Of a stretch of 64,000 bases of DNA, positions 1 to 8,495 are shown one piece after another. The translations under genes were made by a program, and so were the position numbers. Positions within the stretch are counted from its first letter, which is position 1. Each line of letters begins with the position of its first letter. Origin of the DNA: Shewanella algidipiscicola (GTDB lineage: Bacteria; Pseudomonadota; Gammaproteobacteria; Enterobacterales; Shewanellaceae); contig NZ_QPQT01000012.1 of assembly GCF_003605125.1 (NCBI RefSeq), forward strand, positions 1-64,000. Direction: 5' to 3'. The notes under the pieces were generated by a model. The model saw only the letters and a program-made list of their open reading frames with translations. It was not told where the DNA came from and searched no databases.

Positions 1-118
1 GCCTTCAAGCTACCATAAATAAGGCGTTTCTTCCATCGCGTTTGGCTCTATCTATGCCTTCGGCTAGACTGAAATATCACTTCTTGTTTGCTAAAAATCG
101 TCTACCGCAGGTCAAGAA
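1..118 (-). other. Possible start of a neighbouring cassette or integron flank
   Basis: Beyond the attC, in the direction of cassette reading, the sequence continues as TTCTTGACC toward the left edge. If the array goes on, this is the 5' end of the next cassette. Short minus-strand reading frames are present but all are interrupted, and no start with a ribosome site is convincing. The window edge prevents a decision. Confidence 0.3.
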
Positions 119-237
119 CGCCCAATTAAGTAGTGAGCAACGCTGCCACCCACCTAAACCATTGTGCCGTAAACACTTAAACCGATTCAAACCGAAAGTG
201 CCAAGCGTTGCGAATCTGCTTGAATTGCTTGTTATGT
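113..237 (-). repeat. attC recombination site (VCR-like, 59-be type)
   Basis: Read on the minus strand the site opens with R'' ACATAAC and closes with GGGCGTTCTTG. Between them are complementary arms: GCAATTCAAG near the start pairs imperfectly with CTTAATTGGG near the end, and GCAACGC pairs with GCGTTGC. The internal phrases TTGGCACTTTCGG and GGTTTAGGTGGG resemble the Vibrio cholerae repeat family. The length of about 125 bp fits superintegron attC sites. The outer core GTTCTTG departs from the GTTRRRY consensus. Confidence 0.85.
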
Positions 238-642
238 CACGAAACTATATTGGTCACATAGCCATCCATATACCCGCGCCCTCTGCAAATAGTTCAACCG
301 TACCTGCCGGACCGGAACACCTAAATTTATGAACACGACCATGATCATTTTTATAGTTAACATAAACGATTGAATCGTTACTTCCGGTGTACTTCAGCCT
401 ATTTCTATCGTAAAGAGTGATACTGTGAATTTTATCGATACAAGAACCCGAAGAGACAACACCTTTCGGAATAGTTGTCTTTGACACGCTCGATTCAGAG
501 TTACTTTCTTTATTGGCCAATAAAAAAAGCAACACGATGAATGCACCAGCCCATATAAGCTTGCTTTGTGCTTTTGGGGTTCCCTTACTCTCGTTACTAA
601 GATTTTTATTTGACAACTTTTACTCCTCCGTAAGTGACATAA
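119..642 (-). mobile_element. Integron-type gene cassette (complete)
   Basis: A complete cassette can be delimited on the minus strand. It starts just after the G of a GTTATGT core (forward 636-643 reads gacataac), carries one ORF behind a strong ribosome site, and ends in a VCR-like attC whose inner core ACATAAC is the exact complement of the cassette's opening GTTATGT, as expected for a circularisable cassette. The recombination points would be at 642/643 and 118/119, giving about 524 bp. No integrase gene lies beside it, so it is either the first cassette after a lost integrase, the last of an array running off the left edge, or a solo insertion. Confidence 0.75.
254..616 (-). CDS. Cassette-encoded small single-pass membrane protein, unknown function
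   Basis: A 120-residue protein starting at TTG (616) behind a strong GGAGGAG (forward 624-630). A polar N-terminus of about 19 residues is followed by one hydrophobic segment (roughly residues 20-35), then a serine-rich linker and a C-terminal domain of about 70 residues with two cysteines (59 and 100) that could form a disulfide if it is periplasmic. I recognise no family. It fills the cassette, ending just before the attC, and has no obvious promoter of its own, which is normal for cassette genes. Function unknown. Confidence 0.7.
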   Translation of the reverse strand: MSNKNLSNESKGTPKAQSKLIWAGAFIVLLFLLANKESNSESSVSKTTIPKGVVSSGSCIDKIHSITLYDRNRLKYTGSNDSIVYVNYKNDHGRVHKFRCSGPAGTVELFAEGAGIWMAM

Positions 643-652
643 CATTTTATTA

Positions 653-867
653 GTGCGCATGCGCGTTTACCTCGTTGGACCAGTGAAAACGCGCACAGTT
701 AACTATCTGTATGTAATGAACTTATCAGCATTCTGCCGCTTTTCATATAAGTAATCCATCAGGAAAAACGCGCATGCGCGTTTCCCAAACCTATTATCTA
801 ACCAATAGGTTTTATAATCACATGATTTTAATCATATTTATTTATATTGGAATGTGGAAACGCGCAC
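653..867. repeat. Cluster of four GCGC-rich palindromic motifs
   Basis: Four related motifs lie at 653-670, 683-696, 762-786 and 854-867, sharing AAACGCGCA or its complement TGCGCGTTT. The third contains a perfect 18-bp palindrome (AAACGCGCATGCGCGTTT). The first pair can fold on each other, GTGCGC...GCGTTT with AAACGCGCAC, across a short spacer, and TGCGCGTTTCC in the third pairs with GGAAACGCGCA in the fourth. Between them are two more dyads: AAACCTATT/AATAGGTTT (787-812) and ATGATT/AATCAT (822-835). The cluster sits exactly upstream of the integron cassette. Identity unknown. Confidence 0.6.
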
Positions 868-1005
868 GAAGTTGGGATAAAAATCGTCATGATTTCAATA
901 TGACTGTATGCCTGTCCAGCTTTTAAGCATTGCAACATTTGAGTGAAATGGATGAAAATTTCTAGGCGAGAAAGTCTGCTTGTAACTACTCCGCAAACTA
1001 GGTGC

Positions 1006-1720
1006 TAACTCACTTTGGGGCAAAACTGAGTTAGCTTTCTACTCGCCACTCACACCAAATGCAGTCAAATCGAAGAGAGAAAATAACCTAGTGTAGATGC
1101 AGCTGCGGACGTTGATGGCAGGGATGCCATCGTCGAGCCTCCAAGGATGGATTCACGGCGTGGAGCAGAAGTATCTACACATAAGCCTGCTGCAAGCAAT
1201 TAACTACTTTGAAGATAAGATTTCAAACACACTTTCCAAAAAGATTTAGCCGAACGCTACTATCGCTAATCCCAAAAATGCCAAGCCTTCATTCCAAGGC
1301 CAGCACACTTTGGGGCAAAAACACGTTAGCTTTTAACTCTGAATTCACACCAAATGAAGCTAAATCGAAGAGGCGTTAGAGGTCGGTGTAAGCGCGGTTT
1401 TGGCCCTTGGCGGCATGGCCAAAAATGTTCCTTACATTTTTTGGCATTCCCTCCATCCATGGAGGTCAGATGCCGCCGTGGAGCGTATAGGGATGGCGCA
1501 CAACGATATCCCTATCTAAAAGCCAGTTCGGCAATCCCTGTCTCTCGTTCATGAGCACGAAGCTATGCTTCACTCACCGAGCCAAAAGAGCGCTTACACA
1601 TAAAGCCTGCGGCAGGCAATTAACAACCATGAAGGTGACCTTCAAACACACCTCACCAATACTCACTCAGCCCAACGCTAAAACCCCAAACCTAGTGTAG
1701 ACCTGCGACATAAATTAGCA
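1006..1720. repeat. Two degenerate copies of an intergenic repeat (about 300-390 bp each)
   Basis: The phrase CACTTTGGGGCAAAA followed by AGTTAGCTTT / CGTTAGCTTTT, CACACCAAATG and TAAATCGAAGAG occurs at 1011 and again at 1306. Each copy ends with similar text: CACATAAGCCTGCTGCAAG / CACATAAAGCCTGCGGCAG, then CAATTAAC and TTCAAACACAC. CCTAGTGTAGA also recurs at 1087 and 1691. The middles differ but both contain hairpins (GATGGC...GCCATC at 1115-1132; a GCCAAAAATGT stem at 1418-1445). No conserved reading frame spans the copies. They look like a dispersed non-coding repeat. No gene is called here. Confidence 0.6.
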
Positions 1721-1722
1721 GT

Positions 1723-2316
1723 CTACTCGGCGTCATGATCCCAAATATTGGGAATTACCTTGCTGGTATACCCAGAAATAAATGGCTTTTTCTGCCCAGT
1801 ATGAAGGTCATACACATGGCGTTTTAGCGCACCGATGTTGGCGCCGTAGACGTGAATGCTGATCGACACACTATCCTTAAGGGCATTAGAAACCTTGTGA
1901 ATATCGCCAATGCGCGGTGATACGAGATCAACGCCGCCCGTGGGCAAGTGATGTGAACCAATTGCACGCAAGCGAGCGGTTGCAGGGTCTAGTTCAAACT
2001 CCTCACAGCGCTCGGCGCCGCGCATAACCCCAACCATGCCCCATACGGTATGATCATGCACTGGGGTCGTCTGCCCCGGCGCCCATACAAAACTCACCAC
2101 AGAAAAACGCTCCCGCGGATCGCAATAAAGTAAATACTGTTGATACCTGTCCACACTCGGCTGGGCAAACGCTTCGGGCAACCAATCATCATGACGGATA
2201 AGTGCTGACAGTAGGTTTTTTCCATCAGCCAAAATACGCACCTCATCATTGCCGGCGTGTTCGATTAAATGGCTAAATGACTGAATAAAATCCCGTAATC
2301 TGGCATTGCTTTCCAT
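1723..2316 (-). CDS. Cysteine dioxygenase type I family protein (cupin)
   Basis: A predicted non-haem iron thiol dioxygenase of 197 residues. The iron-binding cupin motif is visible as His87-Asp-His89 in PVHDHTVWG, with the third histidine at His140 (GDIHKVSN) and the conserved His155/Tyr157 region (SIHVYG). Enzymes of this family oxidise cysteine, or mercaptopropionate-type thiols, to sulfinates; the exact substrate cannot be read from sequence. The ATG at 2316 is chosen because a run of seven Gs lies four bases upstream; a further upstream ATG at 2346 has no ribosome site. A truncated relative of its N-terminus lies at 3068-3196. Confidence 0.85.
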   Translation of the reverse strand: MESNARLRDFIQSFSHLIEHAGNDEVRILADGKNLLSALIRHDDWLPEAFAQPSVDRYQQYLLYCDPRERFSVVSFVWAPGQTTPVHDHTVWGMVGVMRGAERCEEFELDPATARLRAIGSHHLPTGGVDLVSPRIGDIHKVSNALKDSVSISIHVYGANIGALKRHVYDLHTGQKKPFISGYTSKVIPNIWDHDAE

Positions 2317-2445
2317 TACGCCCCCCCTAATAAACATGCTCATCAATTAAGCTATCTGGCTGTTCATTGTTGAACTATAACGCTTAAAAACAATAGATAA
2401 CTCTATATAACTATGGATATGGCCATAGCCGGGTCAGCTAAATGA

Positions 2446-2470
2446 AAAAGGAACCCGAGAGTTCCTTTTG
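2446..2470 (-). terminator. Rho-independent terminator after the 2516-2905 gene
   Basis: The hairpin AAAGGAAC/GTTCCTTT with a six-base loop is flanked by A and T runs. On the minus strand it is followed by TTTTTC, and it lies about 45 bp after the stop of the secreted-protein gene. Confidence 0.75.
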
Positions 2471-2515
2471 TACTAAATCTATATTTAGTCGATCAATGCT
2501 GAAATTAAAAATGTA

Positions 2516-2905
2516 CTACACCGGCTTTTTTTCATCTTTATTTGGGTCGATAAGCACTTGAGTAAAGCTAGTGGTTACCCACCTAGCGTCCTTATATACC
2601 TGCACATACGTCGTTAACACATTTTCACGCTTTTGAGTGATAGTACGACTACCGCCCTCTTGGGCAACGTCCGGCACTTGATTAATGTTCTTGGTGCGTA
2701 TTGCGCAATTAGTAGAAGTTAACTCCAGAGTAAGTGCTTGGTTTACATCAAAATCAGGGTCAATCTGTAGAATGCTGTCGGTTTGCAAGGTTAATGCATC
2801 ATCATAGGTTACTTTAAAGACAGTCTTACACTGAGTGCTAGTGTTCGCAAATACTGACGAACTGACTAGCAGAGTGAGCAGCGCAGCGATATATTTTTTG
2901 TTCAT
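2516..2905 (-). CDS. Secreted hypothetical protein
   Basis: A 129-residue protein with a clear Sec signal peptide: MNKK, a hydrophobic core (AALLTLLVSSS) and a VFA-N cleavage site near residue 20. The mature part is about 109 residues and has two cysteines (26 and 67) compatible with a disulfide in the periplasm. The C-terminus is charged (DPNKDEKKPV). I do not recognise a family. It has its own downstream terminator and about 290 bp upstream to the dioxygenase remnant, so it is probably monocistronic. Confidence 0.7.
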   Translation of the reverse strand: MNKKYIAALLTLLVSSSVFANTSTQCKTVFKVTYDDALTLQTDSILQIDPDFDVNQALTLELTSTNCAIRTKNINQVPDVAQEGGSRTITQKRENVLTTYVQVYKDARWVTTSFTQVLIDPNKDEKKPV

Positions 2906-3067
2906 TTACAGTCCTTTGCTTGTTGCATTTATGATTCAACATGGTTACATAATCGTTTTTTTACAAAATAAATCAACCATACAGATTACGATCCTTAATA
3001 AAATCAGCTATAAGAACTAGCGCTGAATGGTTGAAGTTATCTGCTTTAGTCGCAAATAAAGCTCCAT

Positions 3068-3196
3068 TCATCCTAATGGATACTCTTCTATAGAGGGCTT
3101 TCCATACGTAAACAGGCGCTCCTCATCGCTACCGACTCGCCCAACCAACTGAGTGAAGGACTGAATGAAGCCGCGTAATCTGGCACTGTTTGTCAT
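3068..3196 (-). pseudogene. Truncated N-terminal copy of the cysteine dioxygenase-like gene
   Basis: Reading from an ATG at 3196, 42 codons follow to a TGA at 3068-3070. The first 25 or so residues align with the start of the dioxygenase at 2316: NSARLRGFIQSF here against SNARLRDFIQSF there, followed by GSDEERL against GNDEVRI. After about residue 30 the similarity is lost, and the cupin iron-binding part is absent. A good ribosome site (AGGAGG, nine bases upstream) is intact. This is the remnant of a tandem duplication or of a second family member; it could still yield a 42-residue peptide. Confidence 0.65.
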
Positions 3197-3355
3197 CACC
3201 AATATCCTCCTGCGGGCACGTAAACCGGTGTTGCCCTTGTCAAGCTTAATGGTAAAAATGTATCACCATGTATCATTTCTCCAATTAATCACTGGAGTTG
3301 ATTCACTCAGTTACATAGAATCGACACCTCCAGTAAAAATACAGTAATTGACAGA

Positions 3356-3907
3356 ATGAAGTATCAACACATTTTATTGGCGTTAAGTGCGCTCGTACTC
3401 ACCCAGTGCACCTCACTCGATAGCAAACAGTGTCAGCACGCCGATTGGTTTTCTCTTGGACATCAAGACGGTAACAATGGAGGCTATGCCAATAAAATCA
3501 ATGACTATGCCGAGGATTGTGCCGAATTTGGCATCAGGGTCGATCACGCACAGTGGCGTGAAGGCTACCTCACAGGCCTACAAAATTACTGTCAGCCCGA
3601 AAATGGCTACCTCGTTGGCTTAGCCGGAGAAGGCTATGCGGGTGTCTGCTCCAGCAACGCTTTTGTTGAACAATACAATGCCGGTTACCAGCAGCACCAG
3701 CTCAACCAACGAGCCGATAATATCCGCATGCGCTTACAGCATATCGATTATGAGATCCGCGATTTGGATCAGAAGTTGACAGCCAGTATCGATAAAGCCG
3801 CGACTCTAGAAAAGAAAAAACAACTGCTGAATGAAAAAGACCGGTTAGTCAACGAGCTTAGATACCTTCACAATGGGCATGATGTCATTTTCAAATGGCA
3901 ACTCTAA
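3356..3907 (+). CDS. DUF2799 family lipoprotein
   Basis: A 183-residue protein with a lipoprotein signal peptide and lipobox LTQC (Cys18). The next 100 residues match the DUF2799 pattern: repeated aromatic/glycine phrases such as DWFSLGHQDG, YxxGY and GLQNYCQPENGYLVGLAGEGY with paired cysteines. The last 60 residues are a charged coiled coil (IRMRLQHIDYEIRDL to EKKKQLLNEKDRL). Residue +2 after the cysteine is Ser, not Asp, which suggests outer-membrane sorting. The family has no established function. It appears to be a single-gene unit. Confidence 0.8.
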   Translation: MKYQHILLALSALVLTQCTSLDSKQCQHADWFSLGHQDGNNGGYANKINDYAEDCAEFGIRVDHAQWREGYLTGLQNYCQPENGYLVGLAGEGYAGVCSSNAFVEQYNAGYQQHQLNQRADNIRMRLQHIDYEIRDLDQKLTASIDKAATLEKKKQLLNEKDRLVNELRYLHNGHDVIFKWQL

Positions 3908-4126
3908 CAATCACTCCTTTTGTTAAATAACCCATTTCCATTCGCAGCTACTTGGGCTTTCAATTCTGAGCGCATTGGCTTACTAGGTAGCTCACTGTTA
4001 AGTTAAGTCAATGCAACAACAAAGACGGGCCTGAAGGCGCTCGATCCGCGCAGTATAGTGCCGTCATATATCACAACACCGCCCACCGTAACCCACCATG
4101 CGTCGATAAAGTTGCTGTGTCGGCTA

Positions 4127-5191
4127 TCACATCGGTGGCTTTATGCCGGGTGAGTGACAGGCTTTTACAATGAAGCTGTAACCATAAGGCATACTATTAT
4201 CTAAAGCAATTTCAACCACTTCATAATCATTAAGCTCTACGACTTTACTGTTTTCAGATTTTTCACAACGTGAGTAACTATTGGCTTCAAAGTTATAGGC
4301 AAAAAGGGCAATCAAACGCTTGCTGCGCTCGAAGTAGCCTTTGGTATCGATAAAAGAAAACACGGCATTAGCAATTTCGGTATCGCCTTCATCCCCACCA
4401 TCCCCCCTAACCGATGGCTGTCCATCGAGTGCTTTAGGCTCTGTATGCTGCTCTATCTGCTCGGATAATTGCTCAATGACTTGCTCTTGTTGTTCTTTAG
4501 GCTTGACCGATAATGGCTGGCTTTGCGAAAAGCTGCTCGAAATATCATCGACAATGTCGGTCGCCGCCTTACCGTCCACAAACGCAAAAATATTGATCAT
4601 CACGACACTGGAAAGCACAAAGCGTAATAAGGCCGTTAACAAGGGAGAATAACTTTGCGTAATGAACTTGATGCGGTCAGATCCAAAAGGCTTAATCAAC
4701 AATAGAAAGATAATATACAAAGGCAAAAATAATTGCAGGGCCAGCAAGGTGACAAGGGTGATTCCGAGCGCCCATGGCGGTAAATAAATTAAGGTGGCAA
4801 AGTTATGGGTATAATTTAATTGGTTTGCCGAAACCATGGTGACTTCATTGACAATGCCGCTGGCGCTGGCAAGTACAAAATTGGCGACGGTTGCGTAGAA
4901 GATTAATATCAGTGCTTTACCAGCAAGTGAATGCCAAAGTTGATTAAACTTAGGCCAAAATTCGACGGTTAAGGCAACGATGGTTAACGCCGTACAGAGC
5001 CAGCCCGATTGCAGCACAAGCAGACTGGTTAAGGCTAATAAATACAGCTTCTGTGCCGTACTTAAATTAAACCAAATAGCCTGACCTCGTTTAACAATGC
5101 CTCTAATACGCTCTTGCCAGCTCATTTGTTGTTGCTTGAGCTGTCTATTGGCACGCCATTTGGCTATTTTTATGTACCTTTGCACATGCAT
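4127..5191 (-). CDS. Polytopic membrane protein, unknown function
   Basis: A 354-residue protein. A basic cytoplasmic N-terminus (about 40 residues) is followed by five or so hydrophobic segments between residues 45 and 205. A Glu/Gln-rich linker (EQQEQVIEQLSEQIEQ, about 225-245) then leads into a C-terminal soluble domain with two cysteines. No recognised motif. The start at 5191 has AAGG four bases upstream. It stands alone between the DUF2799 lipoprotein gene (convergent) and the LysR gene. Confidence 0.6.
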   Translation of the reverse strand: MHVQRYIKIAKWRANRQLKQQQMSWQERIRGIVKRGQAIWFNLSTAQKLYLLALTSLLVLQSGWLCTALTIVALTVEFWPKFNQLWHSLAGKALILIFYATVANFVLASASGIVNEVTMVSANQLNYTHNFATLIYLPPWALGITLVTLLALQLFLPLYIIFLLLIKPFGSDRIKFITQSYSPLLTALLRFVLSSVVMINIFAFVDGKAATDIVDDISSSFSQSQPLSVKPKEQQEQVIEQLSEQIEQHTEPKALDGQPSVRGDGGDEGDTEIANAVFSFIDTKGYFERSKRLIALFAYNFEANSYSRCEKSENSKVVELNDYEVVEIALDNSMPYGYSFIVKACHSPGIKPPM

Positions 5192-5381
5192 CCTTACGCA
5201 TTAAGCCGCTTTCAATTAATTAATGGGAGTCATCATGCCAATAGGTAAAGCGCATATTTGGCAATCTCTTCATCTGTATCGAGATCAATCGCATCGACCA
5301 TTACAAAACAATAACATAAAAGGCTTTGTGTTTGCGTTCAAGCGACAAGAGGGAGTTTACCCCTAAAAAATCCCCATCCTT

Positions 5382-6314
5382 TCATTCAAACGCCACTCGA
5401 CTACATTCAACTATCTGTTGATAGAGCCAACGCAAAGCGGGATCATTCATACTCTGACGCTGCCAAACCAGACTGTAGGCGACCTTGCCATAATCGAATG
5501 GTAGCGCTTTAGTGACTAACCCTTTGGCCTGTAAAGCGGTATTGGCCCAATGGCGCGAGCAGGTAAACAGCAGTTCACTGTGATGACACATTAACGCCGC
5601 ACTGCCAAAGTCGGGCACCACTACAGGAGTCGCCCGCTGGCGTGACTGCTGAGCTAACTGCATCTCAAAGAAGGGAATGTTTAAGTCGGCATCGCTTATT
5701 CCCACATGACTAAAATCTAAGTAATCGGCCATGGTAATGGTCTCTTGATGAGCCAATGGATGCGCCGGACTCATTAAACATACCATCTGATCATCAATTA
5801 AGGTTTCCCACACCAAGTCCTGCTGGGTGATAGGCGGCTGGCTGCGATCATGGGGCAAGATGATGAAATCCAATGTTCCCTGCACTAAACCGTCGAAGCC
5901 TATTCCCTCCTTGGCACAGATGGTTAAGCGAATGTTGGGCGCCATCTTCAGCACCTGGGCAGTTAACTTTGCCGCTAACAGTTCAAAGGTGCTTTCACGC
6001 ATGGCCAATGAGAAACTGCCCTCATACAGGGCAGGATTAAACGCCTCTTGGCTGACCATCTGGTTCATATCATTAATGATTTGATGCACACTCGGCCCAA
6101 GTCGACGGGCAACAGGCGTGGCAACCAACTTATTACCATTACGGTAAAACAACTCGTCATCTAAGCTATTGCGCAGTTGGCTTAGGGTCTTACTCACCGT
6201 TGACGGGCTAAGGCACAGCCGCCGAGCGCTGTCAGTCACACTCAAGGTGTCCAGCATCACGTGCAACGTGATTAAGTGTTTCATGCTAATACGTGAAAGT
6301 TTAGCCAGCTCCAT
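5382..6314 (-). CDS. LysR-family transcriptional regulator
   Basis: A 310-residue LysR-type regulator. The N-terminal winged helix-turn-helix is clear (TLSVTDSARRLCLSPSTVSKTLSQLR, then LDDELFYR), followed by a substrate-binding domain of the usual length. I chose ATG 6314 because the open frame continues upstream into sequence with no LysR similarity, and this start gives the family's normal length and N-terminus (MELAKLSRISMKHLITLHVM). It is divergent from trmL with about 160 bp between. Target genes are not evident from the neighbours. Confidence 0.85.
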   Translation of the reverse strand: MELAKLSRISMKHLITLHVMLDTLSVTDSARRLCLSPSTVSKTLSQLRNSLDDELFYRNGNKLVATPVARRLGPSVHQIINDMNQMVSQEAFNPALYEGSFSLAMRESTFELLAAKLTAQVLKMAPNIRLTICAKEGIGFDGLVQGTLDFIILPHDRSQPPITQQDLVWETLIDDQMVCLMSPAHPLAHQETITMADYLDFSHVGISDADLNIPFFEMQLAQQSRQRATPVVVPDFGSAALMCHHSELLFTCSRHWANTALQAKGLVTKALPFDYGKVAYSLVWQRQSMNDPALRWLYQQIVECSRVAFE

Positions 6315-6472
6315 ATCTATCTCATCAATTAATAACCGCCTAAGGCAATATAACCCTAAATGCCGACCATGTTGATGGCGATGACGAGATTCACGATCCC
6401 ACTCACAGTGACGTTTTCCACCATCGACTTTTACCGTATAATCGCCGCTCATCAATCCAAAGGTAGGCCTGC

Positions 6473-6937
6473 ATGTTCCATATCGCCCTTTATGAACCCG
6501 AAATCGCCCCTAACACAGGCAACATCATTCGCTTATGTGCTAATAATGGCTGCCAACTGCACTTAATTGAGCCACTTGGATTTGATTTAGAAGAGAAAAA
6601 GCTGCGCCGCGCGGGTTTAGACTACAGCGACTTAACCCGGGTGACTCGCCACAAAGACTTTGCCCATTTTCTCGAGGCGATGGCAGGTAAGCGCATAATG
6701 GCGTGCACCACAAAAGGCAGCCGCCCACACAGCGAACTGAGTTTTGAGAAAGATGACGTGTTGTTATTTGGCCCTGAGACCCGCGGCTTACCGATGGAGA
6801 TCATCGAATCCATACCGACCACACAACGCCTAAAAATCCCCATGACAGGTAGCAGTCGCAGCTTAAATCTGTCTAATGCGGTAGCGATCATCAGCTATGA
6901 AGCCTGGCGTCAAATTGGCTACGAAGGCGCGCTTTAA
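6473..6937 (+). CDS. trmL: tRNA (cytidine/uridine-34 2'-O)-methyltransferase TrmL
   Basis: A 154-residue SPOUT-class methyltransferase, the usual length for TrmL (YibK). The N-terminus [22 protein letters not shown] is nearly diagnostic, and the C-terminal knot motifs GPETRGLP and [14 protein letters not shown] are present. It methylates the ribose of the wobble base of tRNA-Leu isoacceptors using SAM. The gene appears monocistronic, with a convergent neighbour downstream. Confidence 0.95.
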   Translation: MFHIALYEPEIAPNTGNIIRLCANNGCQLHLIEPLGFDLEEKKLRRAGLDYSDLTRVTRHKDFAHFLEAMAGKRIMACTTKGSRPHSELSFEKDDVLLFGPETRGLPMEIIESIPTTQRLKIPMTGSSRSLNLSNAVAIISYEAWRQIGYEGAL

Positions 6938-6974
6938 CTCTTGAGCGCCTATAAGCAGCGCTAATCGCCAATCA

Positions 6975-7009
6975 TAAAAAAGCCCCTGTAATTTAAGGTT
7001 ACTGGGGCT
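6975..7009 (-). terminator. Rho-independent terminator after the M16 peptidase operon
   Basis: The stem AGCCCC-T-GTAA / TTAC-T-GGGGCT has one mismatch and a seven-base loop. On the minus strand it is followed by TTTTTTA. It lies about 40 bp after the stop of the M16 gene and about 40 bp after trmL, so it may serve both. Confidence 0.8.
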
Positions 7010-7049
7010 GGTTATTTAACAGCAAGGTCTGCACTGCTAGGATGTAGAC

Positions 7050-8495
7050 TTACTGGGCAAATCCAACGGCATCAATTTCAACCTGCTTAACCTCGCCATA
7101 TTGCGCCGCAACATCGGCAATCTTGCTGGCATTACCAATTAACACATATTGCAGCTTATCCTGCGGAAAGTAACGACTGATTAAGCGCTGGCTTTCGGCA
7201 ATGGTCAGGCCATCGACCTTGGCTTGAAACTCGTTGATATAACTGTCGTCGAAACCGTACAAATACATGTCGGACAACAGAGCAGCCAATTGACCACTGG
7301 TCTCAAATTTAGGCGGAAACTGCCCTTTAACATAGGCTTTGGCCGAGTCTAAGGTGGCCTGATCTATCCCTTTCTGCCACAATCTCGCGTAGGTCTTTAA
7401 GGCCAAATCGATGGCATCTTTGGTGGTTTCACTCTTGGTAAAGGTGCTAATTTTAAACACCCCGCCCTGAGAATAAGCGGTAAAACCTGAGCGAGCACCA
7501 TAGGTTAGGCCGGCATTAACCCTTAATTCATCATTTAACCATGAGGTAAAGCGACCGCCCAATATGGTATTCACCACTTGTAAGCCAACCAAATCAGGAT
7601 TATCCCGCGTGACCCCTTTGCCACCTATCAAGAAGGTAGTTTCAATGGCATCGCCCTTATTCACCAGCAAGACGTTACTCTGGTCTAACGCCGGCTGTCC
7701 TTGGGCTAAAACGGGCATTTGAATCGCTTCACCATTTTGCCAATCGCTAAACAAGCTGGCTAGCTTGGCTTTCATAACTGCTGGGGAAAAGTCTCCCACC
7801 ACAGTGATGGCGGCGTTGCGTGGTTGGTAATAGCTTTTATGAAACGCTCGGAGCTGAGAGATAGTAAGCTGCTCCAGCGAGGTACGCGTCCCAGAAGTGG
7901 GATTACCATAAGGGTGCTGGCCAAATATTAACTTATCGAAATAGCGACCAATCACATTGCGAGGGCTCTCTTTCGCTTGCGCTAACGCAGCCATTTCACG
8001 CTGACGCAACTTATCAAACTCCTCGGCAGAAAAATCAGGCATCACCAATAGGTCTCGCACCAATGGCAACATCTTATCGCTATCTTTCGCCATAAAGTCG
8101 GCGCCAATATAGGTGCCCTCTTTGCCTGCGCTGGCCCCAATTGACGCCCCGAGGAAATCGACCATCTGTTCGATGTCGGCTTTTGACTGACCATTAGCGC
8201 CAAGCAGTAAAGACTGCGCCGTCATCAGCGCCACACCAGAAGTTGTATCGTTAACTGCGCCTGCACGCACCACGGCATTAACGGTAATTAAGGGAACCTC
8301 CGTCTGCGGCATTAAATAAACAGTTAAGCCATTATCGAGTTGATAACGCTCATAAGCGGGCATCTTAAAGCTGGCACTGTCAGACACAGGCGCTTGAGTC
8401 GTCGCACAACCAGACAAGCCTAGCGTGGTCGCCAGCAGCGCAGTCAGCGCTAAGGTCGACAACTTGGCTGGCATTTGGCTCATAAATTGCTTCAT
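7050..8495 (-). CDS. M16 family peptidase-like lipoprotein, zinc motif lost
   Basis: A 481-residue protein of the M16 (pitrilysin/processing peptidase) family. It has a lipoprotein signal peptide with lipobox LSGC (Cys30), so it is probably anchored at the periplasmic side. The position that carries HxxEH in active members is degenerate here (SGVALMTAQ), while the C-terminal M16 half (LLNVVNTILGGRFTSWL-type region and LTYGARSGF) is intact. This is the expected non-catalytic partner of a two-subunit M16 enzyme. It overlaps the active-subunit gene by an ATGA, indicating translational coupling and likely complex formation. Confidence 0.85.
   Translation of the reverse strand: MKQFMSQMPAKLSTLALTALLATTLGLSGCATTQAPVSDSASFKMPAYERYQLDNGLTVYLMPQTEVPLITVNAVVRAGAVNDTTSGVALMTAQSLLLGANGQSKADIEQMVDFLGASIGASAGKEGTYIGADFMAKDSDKMLPLVRDLLVMPDFSAEEFDKLRQREMAALAQAKESPRNVIGRYFDKLIFGQHPYGNPTSGTRTSLEQLTISQLRAFHKSYYQPRNAAITVVGDFSPAVMKAKLASLFSDWQNGEAIQMPVLAQGQPALDQSNVLLVNKGDAIETTFLIGGKGVTRDNPDLVGLQVVNTILGGRFTSWLNDELRVNAGLTYGARSGFTAYSQGGVFKISTFTKSETTKDAIDLALKTYARLWQKGIDQATLDSAKAYVKGQFPPKFETSGQLAALLSDMYLYGFDDSYINEFQAKVDGLTIAESQRLISRYFPQDKLQYVLIGNASKIADVAAQYGEVKQVEIDAVGFAQ

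Noticed and set aside
42-332. Plus-strand 96-residue open frame
   Set aside because: It runs antisense across the attC site and the cassette gene; it has no ribosome site and no protein-like composition.
674-682. GTTGGAC as a second integron core site
   Set aside because: It fits GTTRRRY by chance level only and has no attC arms around it.
1354-1554. Plus-strand 66-residue open frame
   Set aside because: It lies inside the hairpin-bearing non-coding repeat and is Arg/Cys-rich, typical of chance frames in that repeat.
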